NCBI GenBank assembly: GCA_001603765.1
Contig: LUZV01000016.1
Coordinates: 1 to 10,853, forward strand
DNA from: Anaerolineales bacterium Chloro_02
GTDB lineage: Bacteria > Chloroflexota > Anaerolineae > Anaerolineales > Anaerolineaceae
Length of the DNA stretch: 10,853 nucleotides
Reading direction: 5' to 3'
The notes under the pieces were generated by a model, which had not been told where the DNA came from, searched no databases, and saw nothing but the letters and a program-made list of their open reading frames with translations. Made by a program: the position numbers and the translations under genes. This document shows, in pieces, positions 1 through 8,407 of this stretch (position 1 is the first letter of the stretch; each line of letters begins with the position of its first letter).

Positions 1-1593
1 GACCAATATTTATTATCATTAAGTAACATTTCCAAAGAATATTATGGCAATCGGGTTCTGAAGGACGTTACGCTGAACGTTAAACCCGGCGAAATACACG
101 CGCTGGTAGGCGAAAACGGCGCAGGCAAATCAACCCTGATGAACATCCTGTTTGGAATGCCTGTGATTTATGCCACAGGTGGATTTCAGGGCGAGATTTT
201 CCTTAACGGTCAAAAAGTGACCATTGACAACCCGCACGCGGCGATGGACTGCGGGATTGGGATGGTTCACCAGGAGTTCATGTTAATCCCGGAATTTACC
301 GTCACAGAAAACATCAAGCTGGGGCGGGAAATTGGCGAGAAGGGTGGTCTTTCCAAGATGTTTGGGAATTTGCTCGAGAAATTGAATTGGACCCAGATGT
401 CAAAAGACTCCCGCAAAGCCCTGGACAGCATCGGGATGAATATTGAAGACTATACCAAAATTGCTGGGATGCCGATTGGCTTCAAGCAGTTTGTGGAAAT
501 TGCCCGTGAAATTGATAAAAGCGGCATTAAGCTTCTTGTTTTCGATGAACCCACCGCGGTTCTGACAGAAAGTGAGGCGGAACGGCTGCTCGAAATTATG
601 CGATTAATTGCCGATAAAGGTATTGCAATCATTTTTATTACTCATCGGCTGACCGAAGTTATGGCAGTTGCCGACAGCATGACCATCCTGCGAGACGGCG
701 AATTTGTCGCCCGAAAGGAAGTCGGCGAAACCTCGCTGGCGAACATCGCGGAGCTCATGATCGGACGGCAGGTCGAAAAATTAGTTGAGGACGACCTATT
801 GGGCGAGAGAGAGCTTTCAGATAAGACTATCGCGCTCGAGCTGCGCAATTATCATGTGGACATGCCAGGTGAGCGCGTGCGCGGAATGAACGTTCAAATC
901 CGTGAAGGCGAAATCTTTGGTTTTGGCGGGTTGGCGGGGCAAGGCAAAATCGGGATCGCTAATGGCATTATGGGGCTTTTTGAGACAGAAGGAGAAGTGC
1001 TGGTTTACGGCAAACCCCTTGACCTAACAAAGCTGGGAGAGGCGCTCCGCAACGACATCGCGTTTGTTTCGGAAGACCGCCGCGGGGTTGGACTGCTGCT
1101 TGGCGAATCGATCGAAAGAAACATCACGTTTTCAGCCATGCAGGTTAAAGAAGAGTTTCTTAAGCAGTATGGACCCATCAAGATTTTGGATAAAGCTGCA
1201 GCCGACAAGCACACCAGAGATTTTATCAAGCTGCTCGATATCCGCTGCACTGGTCCGGCGCAGGCGGCTGGCAGCCTCTCGGGAGGCAATCAACAAAAAG
1301 TCTGCCTCGCTAGAGCGCTGACAATGAAGCCTAAGATTTTGATCGTTTCAGAGCCAACCCGCGGTATTGATATCGGTGCCAAAAAATTGGTATTGGAATA
1401 TCTGACAAAGATCAATCGCGAGCAAGGCACCACCATTGTGATGATCAGTTCGGAACTGGTGGAGCTTAGATCACTGTGCGATCGGATCGCGATCGTCTCA
1501 GAGGGAAAGGTGTTTTCAGTGATGAAACCTGATGATTCGGACGCGGCTTACGGTCTCGCGATGGCTGGCGTCAGGGAGGAGTCGGTCTTATGA
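1..1593 (+). CDS. ABC importer ATP-binding protein, two NBDs (sugar/nucleoside type), 5'-partial
   Basis: This is the energising subunit of an RbsA/MglA/NupO-like importer: two fused ATPase domains on the cytoplasmic face drive uptake through the two permeases that follow. The frame is open from base 1 and Walker A (GENGAGKST, 109-135) lies upstream of the first ATG at 139, so that ATG is not the start and the gene begins outside the window. NBD1 has a Q-loop (MVHQEF), Walker B (LLVFDEPTAVLT) and an H-loop (FITHR), but its signature is degenerate (MPIGFKQ, 469-489). NBD2 has a perfect LSGGNQQKV signature near 1276-1302, a degenerate Walker A (GGLAGQGK, about 922-945) and Walker B reading IVSEPTRGID, with Ser where Asp is usual. 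The visible part is 530 residues, close to the whole family length. The stop overlaps the next ATG. The substrate is not determinable here; sugars or nucleosides are typical for the family. Confidence 0.93.
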   Translation, partial: DQYLLSLSNISKEYYGNRVLKDVTLNVKPGEIHALVGENGAGKSTLMNILFGMPVIYATGGFQGEIFLNGQKVTIDNPHAAMDCGIGMVHQEFMLIPEFTVTENIKLGREIGEKGGLSKMFGNLLEKLNWTQMSKDSRKALDSIGMNIEDYTKIAGMPIGFKQFVEIAREIDKSGIKLLVFDEPTAVLTESEAERLLEIMRLIADKGIAIIFITHRLTEVMAVADSMTILRDGEFVARKEVGETSLANIAELMIGRQVEKLVEDDLLGERELSDKTIALELRNYHVDMPGERVRGMNVQIREGEIFGFGGLAGQGKIGIANGIMGLFETEGEVLVYGKPLDLTKLGEALRNDIAFVSEDRRGVGLLLGESIERNITFSAMQVKEEFLKQYGPIKILDKAAADKHTRDFIKLLDIRCTGPAQAAGSLSGGNQQKVCLARALTMKPKILIVSEPTRGIDIGAKKLVLEYLTKINREQGTTIVMISSELVELRSLCDRIAIVSEGKVFSVMKPDDSDAAYGLAMAGVREESVL

Positions 1594-2705
1594 AAGCTTT
1601 GAAAACTTTTTACGACAACATCGGCTTACCAAGATTAATCATTGGTCTGTTTTTTATCTCCCTGTTAATTGCCTCGATCCTCTTAGGGCTTTCTCCGGCA
1701 GCCTTGTTCAGCGATGTTGTAAGGCGTTGGCTGATGTACGGCACCTTAGTCCTGGCGATGGTTCCGGGAATTCAGAGCGGGATTGGGCTCAATTTCGGCA
1801 TCTCCCTCGGGATTTCATCGGGATTGCTGGGCGCGGTGTTAGCGATTGAAATCAGTTTTGTTAATCATTGGAACGAAACCCTCGGTGCTGGCGCTCCTTG
1901 GATGACCTTGTTCCTTGCTTTGGCGCTCGGGATTCTCTTTGCGGCAGTTTTGGGCATTTTATACGGAATGCTGCTCAACCGGGTTAAGGGGTCAGAAATG
2001 ACCGTTTCAACGTATGTCGGCTTCTCGGTGATCGCCTTTATGAACATCGTTTGGCTGTCACTGGCTTTCAAGAACGGCGAATTAAGCTGGCCGCTTCAGG
2101 GTCGGGGACTGCGCAACACCGCAAGCCTCGCGGGCAGCTTTGGTGGGCTTCTGAGCAACCCAGACATGGTGCAGGCAACCCAACCCAAATGGCTTCATTG
2201 GCTTGCGTTTAAAGTTGGCGATTTTACGGTTCCGCTCGGGCTAATCCTGGTTTTCGCTCTCCTGTGTTATCTTGTTTGGCTCTTTTTCAGGAGCAAGTCG
2301 GGTATCGCGATGAGCGCCGCGGGAGAGAATCAGCTCTTCACGACAGTCAGCGGCATCAATGTTGATCGAAAACGCATTCAGGGAACTGCCATTTCAACAG
2401 TTCTTGGCGCGGTCGGCATCATCCTTTACGCTCAGACCTACGGGTTTTTGCAGTTATATAACGCGCCGCTCATGATGGGGTTTGCCAGTGTTGCCTCCAT
2501 TCTGATTGGAGGGGCAACTGTGCGCAGGGCTCGCATCTCAAACGTGCTGATCGGTTCCTTGCTATTCCAGGGTATTCTTGTTACCGCCTTGCCCGTGGTC
2601 AATGAAGTCGTTGATATCGGCACCTTGCCTGAAGTTTTGAGAATCATCATCTCAAACGGCATCATTCTCTACGCGTTGTCCAAAACGAAAGGAGAAAACC
2701 AATGA
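1590..2705 (+). CDS. ABC importer permease 1 (BPD_transp_2 family)
   Basis: An integral membrane subunit of the importer, 371 residues with repeated hydrophobic segments throughout, as in the ribose/galactose/nucleoside permease family. The family landmarks are NRVKGSEMTVSTYVG at about residues 130-144 and a cytoplasmic coupling region around 234-263 (GIAMSAAGEN then SGINVDRKR), followed by hydrophobic segments with LIGGATVRRA. The second permease has matching landmarks (GAEMIAG, SGINVDQTR, LVGGASVQKA), so the two are paralogues and probably form a heterodimer. The start is well supported: GGGAGGA at 1574-1580 lies nine bases before the ATG, and that ATG overlaps the stop of the ATPase gene by four bases (ATGA), implying translational coupling. 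No cleavable signal peptide is needed for this class. Confidence 0.92.
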   Translation: MKALKTFYDNIGLPRLIIGLFFISLLIASILLGLSPAALFSDVVRRWLMYGTLVLAMVPGIQSGIGLNFGISLGISSGLLGAVLAIEISFVNHWNETLGAGAPWMTLFLALALGILFAAVLGILYGMLLNRVKGSEMTVSTYVGFSVIAFMNIVWLSLAFKNGELSWPLQGRGLRNTASLAGSFGGLLSNPDMVQATQPKWLHWLAFKVGDFTVPLGLILVFALLCYLVWLFFRSKSGIAMSAAGENQLFTTVSGINVDRKRIQGTAISTVLGAVGIILYAQTYGFLQLYNAPLMMGFASVASILIGGATVRRARISNVLIGSLLFQGILVTALPVVNEVVDIGTLPEVLRIIISNGIILYALSKTKGENQ

Positions 2706-4174
2706 GCCCAAAATCGAAACTTCTGTCAAAAGCTGGGTCATTCCTCTTCGAAAACAAAGTCATGGTCGCTTTCGCGCTGATTTGTGCCGCCGCGATTTTC
2801 CTATCAGGCAGCCCAATGACCTTCATCGTGGACGGCGTCTTTACCCGCATCACCCGTAATACCTTCACCGTTTTGGCATTGATCATTCCGGTTTTGGCTG
2901 GGTTGGGGTTGAACTTTGGCATTGTTATTGGCGCTGTGGCAGCGCAAATCGCCGTTTTCTGGGTGGTTTATTTCGGCTTCGGCGGTTTTAGCGGCATCCT
3001 TCTGACGTTCTTGATCGCGACGCCCCTGGCAGTTTTATTTGGCTACCTGGTTGGCAAGCTTTTCAACCGGATGAAAGGCGCGGAAATGATCGCCGGGCTT
3101 ATCCTGGGTTATTTCGCGGATGGTCTTTATCAGCTCTTGTTCCTCGTGATCATCGGAGGGATCATCCCGGTCAAAAATCCTAAGCTCATTATCGCGGGCG
3201 GCGTTGGTGTTAAAAACACCATCGACCTAACCGGTAACCTTAAATACGCCATCGATTCTGTGCGCATGGTGGATATTATCACAGTGGTCTTTTATGCGAT
3301 TCTGGCGATCACGGTCATCAAAGCCATTTTGCATCTGGTAAAAAAATATAAACTCAACCGCCAGGACGCGCTTATCTTTGGTGTGAGCGGTTTGCTCTTC
3401 GGACTTTCCTACATTCCCGTGATCGAAAGGTTCCTATCTAAAGACCGCTTGGTTTTGTTAGACGCTCTAACCATCACGCTGATTTTGCTGGCGGCGCTTC
3501 AGATTTACAAAATGGTCAGGTTGAAATTGGTAGAAAAGCAGCCCACCTCAACGCTGCTCAAACCGGCACTTATACTGGTTCTATTGGGTGTGGTTTATGG
3601 GCTGACCTTTTTGCCGGAGATCGAAAAAATCCTGCTGTTTGTAAAACTGCCCGTGTTGCCAATCTTATTAATTGCAGGTTTGTGTTGGTTCAACCAGGCA
3701 ATCCTCTCCACGCGCCTCGGGCAAAATATGCGTACTGTGGGTCAGAGCCAAAGCGTGGCAATGGCTTCGGGGATCAACGTTGATCAGACGCGTGTGATCG
3801 CGATGGTGATCTCAACTGTGTTGGCAAGTTGGGGGCAGCTGATTTTCCTCCAGAATATCGGCACATTCTCGACCTATGGCGCGCACACGCAGATTGCACA
3901 GTTCGCGATCGCGGCGCTGCTGGTTGGCGGCGCATCGGTGCAGAAAGCTACTAACAAACAAGCGATCATTGGCGTGATCTTGTTCCATACGCTCTTTATC
4001 GTCGCGCCGGAAGCTGGCAAGCAATTGTTTAATAATGCCCAGATTGGTGAATACTTCCGCGTGTTTGTTTCATACGGCGTAATTGCGCTCTCCCTGGCGA
4101 TGCACGCCTGGAAGACGTTCCGCAAGGAACCGCAGCGGGAGCTTGCTGAAACAAGCACCCCAGTGGATGCTTAA
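2702..4174 (+). CDS. ABC importer permease 2 (BPD_transp_2 family) with a large internal insertion
   Basis: The second membrane subunit of the importer. At 490 residues it is much longer than permease 1 and than the 320-370 usual for the family. The N-terminal part (to about residue 200, including NRMKGAEMIAG near 122-132) and the C-terminal part (about 330-475, including SGINVDQTR and LVGGASVQKA) match permease 1. The extra length sits between them, about residues 205-328. It holds two related hydrophobic units: GLLFGLSYIPVIERFL at 230-245 and GVVYGLTFLPEIEKIL at 296-311, each followed by another hydrophobic stretch and separated by a basic linker. An AAAGGAG ribosome-binding site at 2688-2694 and an ATGA overlap with permease 1 support the start. 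The C-terminus is a short charged tail. A hairpin terminator follows. The role of the insertion is unknown. Confidence 0.91.
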   Translation: MSPKSKLLSKAGSFLFENKVMVAFALICAAAIFLSGSPMTFIVDGVFTRITRNTFTVLALIIPVLAGLGLNFGIVIGAVAAQIAVFWVVYFGFGGFSGILLTFLIATPLAVLFGYLVGKLFNRMKGAEMIAGLILGYFADGLYQLLFLVIIGGIIPVKNPKLIIAGGVGVKNTIDLTGNLKYAIDSVRMVDIITVVFYAILAITVIKAILHLVKKYKLNRQDALIFGVSGLLFGLSYIPVIERFLSKDRLVLLDALTITLILLAALQIYKMVRLKLVEKQPTSTLLKPALILVLLGVVYGLTFLPEIEKILLFVKLPVLPILLIAGLCWFNQAILSTRLGQNMRTVGQSQSVAMASGINVDQTRVIAMVISTVLASWGQLIFLQNIGTFSTYGAHTQIAQFAIAALLVGGASVQKATNKQAIIGVILFHTLFIVAPEAGKQLFNNAQIGEYFRVFVSYGVIALSLAMHAWKTFRKEPQRELAETSTPVDA

Positions 4175-4207
4175 AGAACACGGCATCAACGTATAAATTA
4201 AAGAAGA

Positions 4208-4243
4208 ACCGCCGCGGTCGAACAGATTGCGGCGGTCTTTCTT
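4208..4243 (+). terminator. Intrinsic terminator of the ABC operon, possibly bidirectional
   Basis: A perfect 8-bp GC-rich stem (ACCGCCGC at 4208-4215 with GCGGCGGT at 4229-4236) can extend inward through GGTC/GATT pairs to a 5-base loop. It is followed by CTTTCTT on the plus strand. On the minus strand the same stem is followed by TCTTCTTTAATTT, so it may also end the convergent peptidase transcript, whose stop codon is 33 bases away. Confidence 0.8.
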
Positions 4244-4275
4244 ATTGAGTGAGGAATAGCGGAGAATAATGGGGG

Positions 4276-6105
4276 CTACTGCCCGCCGACGATCATCGGG
4301 AGGAAGATCTTTGGCATTACCGAAATTTGAACCCAGGCTGGGAGTGACTCCCTTTGACCATCATTTACAACAAACTGAAATGAGTCCTCGCCAATAAAAC
4401 CTGCCTTAGGTGTGTAAATTAATGCAGGCGCCGTGCCGCTGAGGCTGCCGCGCGCCGGCGAGACCGTCACCTCAAAACTGAGCGGGTCTCCGTCCGGGTC
4501 CGAGCCTGCCAGGATGATGCTCAGGGGTGTGTTAATCGGAGTAAATAGCGCCTGCGGAATGGCGGTTGGCTGGCGATTGGCGGTGGTCTTAAAGAATAGG
4601 TCCAAGTCGTACACCAAGCCGGATTTCCCCGCTTTCGCATCGCAAACAAACACCTGCCATGTTCCGCGAGCGTTCAAGCCGTTATACCGATCCAGGCTGC
4701 CTTCAGTTTGAGGTCCGGCACTGCGCTTATAGGAAGGAGGAGTGAGATCATCGCGATTGCCGTCGTTTATCGGCAGCGAAGAGGCATCGTCTAACAGCAA
4801 ATTGTAGTTGAGGTTCGTATCGGCGGAAGGTTCGATCAGTGTGATTGGCGAGGCGTCCATGGGTCCTTTTAGGGTCACTTTTATTTCACCGCGGGATTCA
4901 TGCGCCAGCAGGACGCCGAGGTCAAGGTCTTCAATCCAGGCATCGTCGGGGAACAAATAAGAAAGGCTCACGCCCTGACCGCTGGCACAGCCGTTATCTG
5001 GCAGAGCCTGAGTGATGACCCAGCGGTACTTCCAAGACGCGCGGTTGTAAGCGTAATCCCAAACTTCGATGCTCACTTCATGAACGCCTGGGTCTTTGGG
5101 CAAGGGATTGACTCCATCTTTGGAAAAACCCAGGTTAATGTAAAAATTGCGCGCGTCGTAATTTCCCTCGGTCTTCCCTGGAAGAAAATATTGGTTGACA
5201 AAAGCTGTGTCGGAACTGCCTCCGGGAAGGGTATGAAAATCCCAGACGGTATGAGTTTCCGTGGAGCCGTCCAGTGTGAAAGTGATCCGCTGGGGAGGAA
5301 GGTAATAGACCTGACTCTTGAACAGGTCGCGCGTTTGAACATAAATGCTGTAATTTGTGCCGTAGGGAATTATGCTGCCAGTGAGCAGTGTGTTGGTGCC
5401 GGTGAAAAGCCCAACCGACTGGATTTTTGGCGCTTGTGTGTCCACATAGGTATCATCGAGAAACTCGAGCGGGTTCAGATAAACGTCACCAGCGGCTAAA
5501 ATGTTGAGATGGATGTGATGAAAGTAATATCCAAAAGACCAAACCGGCCAGGTGACGATCTCACCAAGGAGGCTGTTGGCAGAAATGAAACCGCCGGTGG
5601 TGGGGTTTGCCTGATATGCCGCGAAAGCTTGATAGATGGCTGCGGGAATGGAGGGCTGAGCAATGTGGTGGTATTGCCAGACGTAGCCCTGAGGGTCGAG
5701 AATTGCCACTTCCCAATAGAGGTCGGATGGCGAACTGTAGTTTTCGATGTTCACCACCTGCCCCGAAACAGGAGTGCGCACCTGGGTGCCATCCGGCGCG
5801 AGCATGTCGATGCCGTGATGAAAATAAGCGTCGTTAGGGTATGTGGAATAGAGTTGATAAGAACTGTTGAGGTGCCCCATCTGCTCAATGGCGAAGGGCC
5901 AGCCATAGCGGGCATGCGCTCCGTTTGGATCCCCAGTGGCGATACCGGCTGAAGCAGTTTGAAGGCTGATCTCGATTTGTTCGAGGGACGGCGGCGCTAT
6001 TGGCGAAGCTTGGGCGGCGCTGGGCGCCAGCAAACTGGCTGACAGGAAAATCGCGAAAGCCAGACGAGAGAGATTTTTTAAAGTGATCAGGTGGAGTGAA
6101 TGCAT
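4276..6105 (-). CDS. Secreted M23-family zinc peptidase with P/Homo B and Ig/cadherin-like domains
   Basis: Probably an exported cell-wall or surface metallopeptidase of 609 residues. I choose the ATG at 6105: it is followed directly by a classic signal peptide (basic start, hydrophobic LAFAIFLSASLLAPS, AQA cleavage site near residue 34). The open frame runs further upstream to a TTG at 6195, but that would bury the signal. Domains in order: an M23-like domain at about 60-220 with HHGID (H96, D100), YHH at 145-147 and HHIH (H197, H199), so all zinc ligands of the HxxxD...HxH set are present; a linker with Ig-like character; a P/Homo B domain at about 372-507 (IEDLDLGV, NARGTWQVFVCD); and an Ig/cadherin-like repeat at about 511-596 (GSDPDGDPLSF, YTPKAGFIGEDSFQFVVNDG). 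The protein ends KIFLPMIVGGQ. The ribosome-binding site is weak. P/Homo B usually accompanies subtilisin-like proteases, so its pairing with M23 is notable. Substrate unknown. Confidence 0.88.
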   Translation of the reverse strand: MHSLHLITLKNLSRLAFAIFLSASLLAPSAAQASPIAPPSLEQIEISLQTASAGIATGDPNGAHARYGWPFAIEQMGHLNSSYQLYSTYPNDAYFHHGIDMLAPDGTQVRTPVSGQVVNIENYSSPSDLYWEVAILDPQGYVWQYHHIAQPSIPAAIYQAFAAYQANPTTGGFISANSLLGEIVTWPVWSFGYYFHHIHLNILAAGDVYLNPLEFLDDTYVDTQAPKIQSVGLFTGTNTLLTGSIIPYGTNYSIYVQTRDLFKSQVYYLPPQRITFTLDGSTETHTVWDFHTLPGGSSDTAFVNQYFLPGKTEGNYDARNFYINLGFSKDGVNPLPKDPGVHEVSIEVWDYAYNRASWKYRWVITQALPDNGCASGQGVSLSYLFPDDAWIEDLDLGVLLAHESRGEIKVTLKGPMDASPITLIEPSADTNLNYNLLLDDASSLPINDGNRDDLTPPSYKRSAGPQTEGSLDRYNGLNARGTWQVFVCDAKAGKSGLVYDLDLFFKTTANRQPTAIPQALFTPINTPLSIILAGSDPDGDPLSFEVTVSPARGSLSGTAPALIYTPKAGFIGEDSFQFVVNDGQRESLPAWVQISVMPKIFLPMIVGGQ

Positions 6106-6318
6106 AGAAGCGCTTTCTTTATTGCTGGATGATAGGAAAATTGTAAAACAAGATGGATGTTTTGAGGTGCAATTCAGATGAAAAAGGAGAAACAACTGAA
6201 GCTTGCCCCGGAGAAAAGAGCGGAGTTTTGTCGTAAGGTAATTCCCTTCAGAATCATAGTGACACCCCTGTAAAAAATTTAGTTTTACATTAATAATGTT
6301 ATTGAGCTTGGCTGGGTG
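6106..6318 (-). other. Upstream region of the M23 peptidase gene
   Basis: A 213-base non-coding stretch between uvrB and the peptidase gene. It contains an AT-rich dyad ACATT-N3-AATGT at 6287-6299 and, on the minus strand, a lone TATGAT hexamer near 6253-6258 with no convincing -35 partner at 16-18 bases. The uvrB 3' end also falls here and I see no hairpin with a T-tract for it. I compared it by eye with the c-di-AMP and c-di-GMP riboswitch cores and found no match. No small reading frame stands out. Confidence 0.4.
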
Positions 6319-8361
6319 TTACTCTTTCATCCCCGCCAGGGCTTTTTGTTTTTTCCACGGCGGTAAGTCGGAATCTTCAATCACTGCCGCCCGGAGTTCA
6401 AAGATCTGGTCCCTGAGCATTGCCGCGCGCTCAAACTCAAGTTCCGCGGCGGCTGCTTTCATCTGTTTTTCCATTTCTTTCAACACCGTTTCAAGTTCAC
6501 GCTGCTGCATTTTTGCTGCCAGTTCCCTGGCATTTTTGGGTGTTTCTTTTTGATCAGGGGTGATATGTATCAAACGAGAGGTGATGTCATAGACCGCTTT
6601 GGTGATGCCCACCGGCGAGATGTTGTGCTGCTTGTTGTAGGCTTCCTGTTTGGCGCGACGTCTTGATGTTTCGTCAATCGCACGCTTCATTGAATCAGTC
6701 ATGCGGTCAGCATAGAGAATGACTTCTCCGTTGATATGGCGCGCGGCGCGACCAAAGGTCTGAACCAGTGAGGTGGTAGAACGCAAAAAGCCTTCTTTAT
6801 CCGCGTCCAGGATGGCGACCAGCGAGACTTCGGGCAGATCGAGCCCTTCACGCAGCAGGTTGATGCCTACTACCACGTCAAACACACCTAAGCGCAAGTC
6901 GCGCAGGATGCCGACCCGTTCAAAGGTCTCGACTTCAGAATGCAGATAATGCACTTTAAAGCCGGACTCGAGCAAATAATCCGCCATATCTTCCGCCATG
7001 CGCTTGGTCAGCGTGGTCACCAGGGCGCGCTCGCCGCGGCTAACGCGCACGCGCAGTTCGGAGATCAGGTCGTCAATTTGTCCCTTGGTCGGGCGAATTT
7101 CGATTTTTGGATCCAGTAACCCAGTCGGGCGAATGACCTGGTCGACAACCTGCTCAGCTTTTTCCATCTCATAGGGACCTGGCGTCGCGCTGGTGTAGAG
7201 GGTGACGCCCATGACCTTCTCAAATTCGGGGAACTTCAACGGGCGGTTATCCAACGCCGAAGGCAGGCGGAAGCCGTAGTCTACCAAAACTTCCTTGCGA
7301 GAACGGTCGCCATTATACATGCCTCGAATTTGCGGCAGCATCATGTGCGACTCATCCAGCACCAACAGGTACCTCGAGGGCAAAAAGTCCAGCAGAGTCC
7401 AGGGCGGCGTGCCGGGCGCGCGCTGATCAATGTGGCGGGAATAATTTTCGATCCCAGCGCAGGAACCAACCTCGCGTAGCATTTCGAGATCATAGCGAGT
7501 GCGCTGTTCCAACCGCTGGGCTTCGAGCAGACGACCGCTTTGATTAAAAAATTTCAGCCGATCTTCCAGCTCAGTTTCGATATCGAGCAAGGTTTTCTCC
7601 ATGCGGTTTTCTTCAGTGACATAGTGCTTGGCAGGATAGATGTCCACCTGGTCAGGGCGTTCCAGCACCTCCCCTGTGATGGGGTTGAGGCGTGTGATAT
7701 CCTCAATTTCGTCGCCAAAAAAGCTGATGCGAATGGTCTCCTTTTCGCTATATGCCGGCAGCACCTCCAGTGTGTCGCCGCGCACGCGGAAGATGCCAGG
7801 CTTAACTTCCAGATCGTTACGCTGGTACTGCACGTCCACCAACTGGCGCAGGAGAGCGTTGCGGCGGTAGATCGCGCCCTTCTCGACGTGCAGGACGTTC
7901 GCGCGGTAGGCGTTAGGGTCGCCAAGACCGTAGATGGCGGAGACAGACGCGACGATAATGACGTCCTGACGGGACAACAAGGCGGTCGTGGCTGCCAGGC
8001 GCAAGCGATCGATTTCCTCGTTAATTTGGGTTTCCTTCTCGATGTAGAGATCGCGCCGTGGGATGTAGGCTTCAGGTTGATAGTAGTCGTAGTAAGAGAC
8101 GAAATACTCCACCGCGTTATCGGGAAAGAAGTCCTTGTATTCGGCGTAAAGCTGGGCGGCGAGGGTTTTGTTGTGAGCCATCACCAACGTGGGCAATTGC
8201 AATTGCTGGATGACGTTCGCAACGGTGAAGGTCTTGCCCGTGCCGGTGGCGCCGAGCAGAACCTGGTGGCGATAGCCTTTCTCTATCCCCGCGACCAATT
8301 TTTCAATTGCCTCTGGCTGATCGCCAGTAGGTTGATAGGGTGCGTTGAGTTTGAATTGCAT
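6319..8361 (-). CDS. uvrB: UvrABC system protein B
   Basis: The central subunit of bacterial nucleotide excision repair. UvrA loads it on damaged DNA, it verifies the lesion by strand insertion under its beta-hairpin, and it recruits UvrC for incision. The 680 residues match the usual length of about 670. Visible landmarks: N-terminal YQPTGDQPEAI, Walker A GATGTGKT at 37-44, the beta-hairpin with its tyrosines SYYDYYQPEAYIP at 89-101, a DEAD-type box LDESHMM at 335-341, TLYTSATPGPYE (helicase motif III region) near 388-399, REGLDLPEVSL near 504-514, helicase motif VI QTFGRAARHING at 534-545, and the C-terminal UVR coiled-coil motif at about 626-660 (AAAAELEFERAAMLRDQI), which contacts UvrA and UvrC. 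The ATG at 8361 gives the canonical N-terminus, but no Shine-Dalgarno is obvious. All key residues appear intact. It lies 46 bases downstream of the DUF3307 gene on the same strand with no terminator between, so partial co-transcription is possible. No GAAC-N4-GTTC type LexA box was seen upstream. Confidence 0.98.
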   Translation of the reverse strand: MQFKLNAPYQPTGDQPEAIEKLVAGIEKGYRHQVLLGATGTGKTFTVANVIQQLQLPTLVMAHNKTLAAQLYAEYKDFFPDNAVEYFVSYYDYYQPEAYIPRRDLYIEKETQINEEIDRLRLAATTALLSRQDVIIVASVSAIYGLGDPNAYRANVLHVEKGAIYRRNALLRQLVDVQYQRNDLEVKPGIFRVRGDTLEVLPAYSEKETIRISFFGDEIEDITRLNPITGEVLERPDQVDIYPAKHYVTEENRMEKTLLDIETELEDRLKFFNQSGRLLEAQRLEQRTRYDLEMLREVGSCAGIENYSRHIDQRAPGTPPWTLLDFLPSRYLLVLDESHMMLPQIRGMYNGDRSRKEVLVDYGFRLPSALDNRPLKFPEFEKVMGVTLYTSATPGPYEMEKAEQVVDQVIRPTGLLDPKIEIRPTKGQIDDLISELRVRVSRGERALVTTLTKRMAEDMADYLLESGFKVHYLHSEVETFERVGILRDLRLGVFDVVVGINLLREGLDLPEVSLVAILDADKEGFLRSTTSLVQTFGRAARHINGEVILYADRMTDSMKRAIDETSRRRAKQEAYNKQHNISPVGITKAVYDITSRLIHITPDQKETPKNARELAAKMQQRELETVLKEMEKQMKAAAAELEFERAAMLRDQIFELRAAVIEDSDLPPWKKQKALAGMKE

Positions 8362-8407
8362 GAGGTTATTTTACTTGTTTATAAACGTGTTTGTGCGCAA
8401 TGAGAGC

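Noticed and set aside
46..54. 'Iron-regulated' or other operator near the left edge
   Set aside because: This stretch is in-frame coding sequence of the ATPase N-terminus, so no promoter is expected here.
4900..5499. Open frame of 199 codons on the plus strand inside the M23 peptidase gene
   Set aside because: Antisense to clear P/Homo B and Ig-like coding sequence; no domain or convincing ribosome-binding site.
6108..6115. AAGCGCTT palindrome just before the peptidase start codon
   Set aside because: Eight bases only, isolated, and expected by chance in a window of this size.
6106..6195. N-terminal extension of the peptidase to a TTG at 6195
   Set aside because: It would put about 30 residues in front of a textbook signal peptide; the ATG at 6105 is the better start.
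6181..6280. Possible riboswitch in the peptidase leader (C/G-rich patches and GGGGCAAGC on the minus strand)
   Set aside because: No conserved core of the c-di-AMP or c-di-GMP classes could be aligned by eye, and no terminator-like switch is visible.
7540..8403. Long open frame (287 codons) on the plus strand opposite the uvrB start region
   Set aside because: It lies antisense to a highly conserved uvrB segment, has no recognisable domain and has the composition of a shadow frame.
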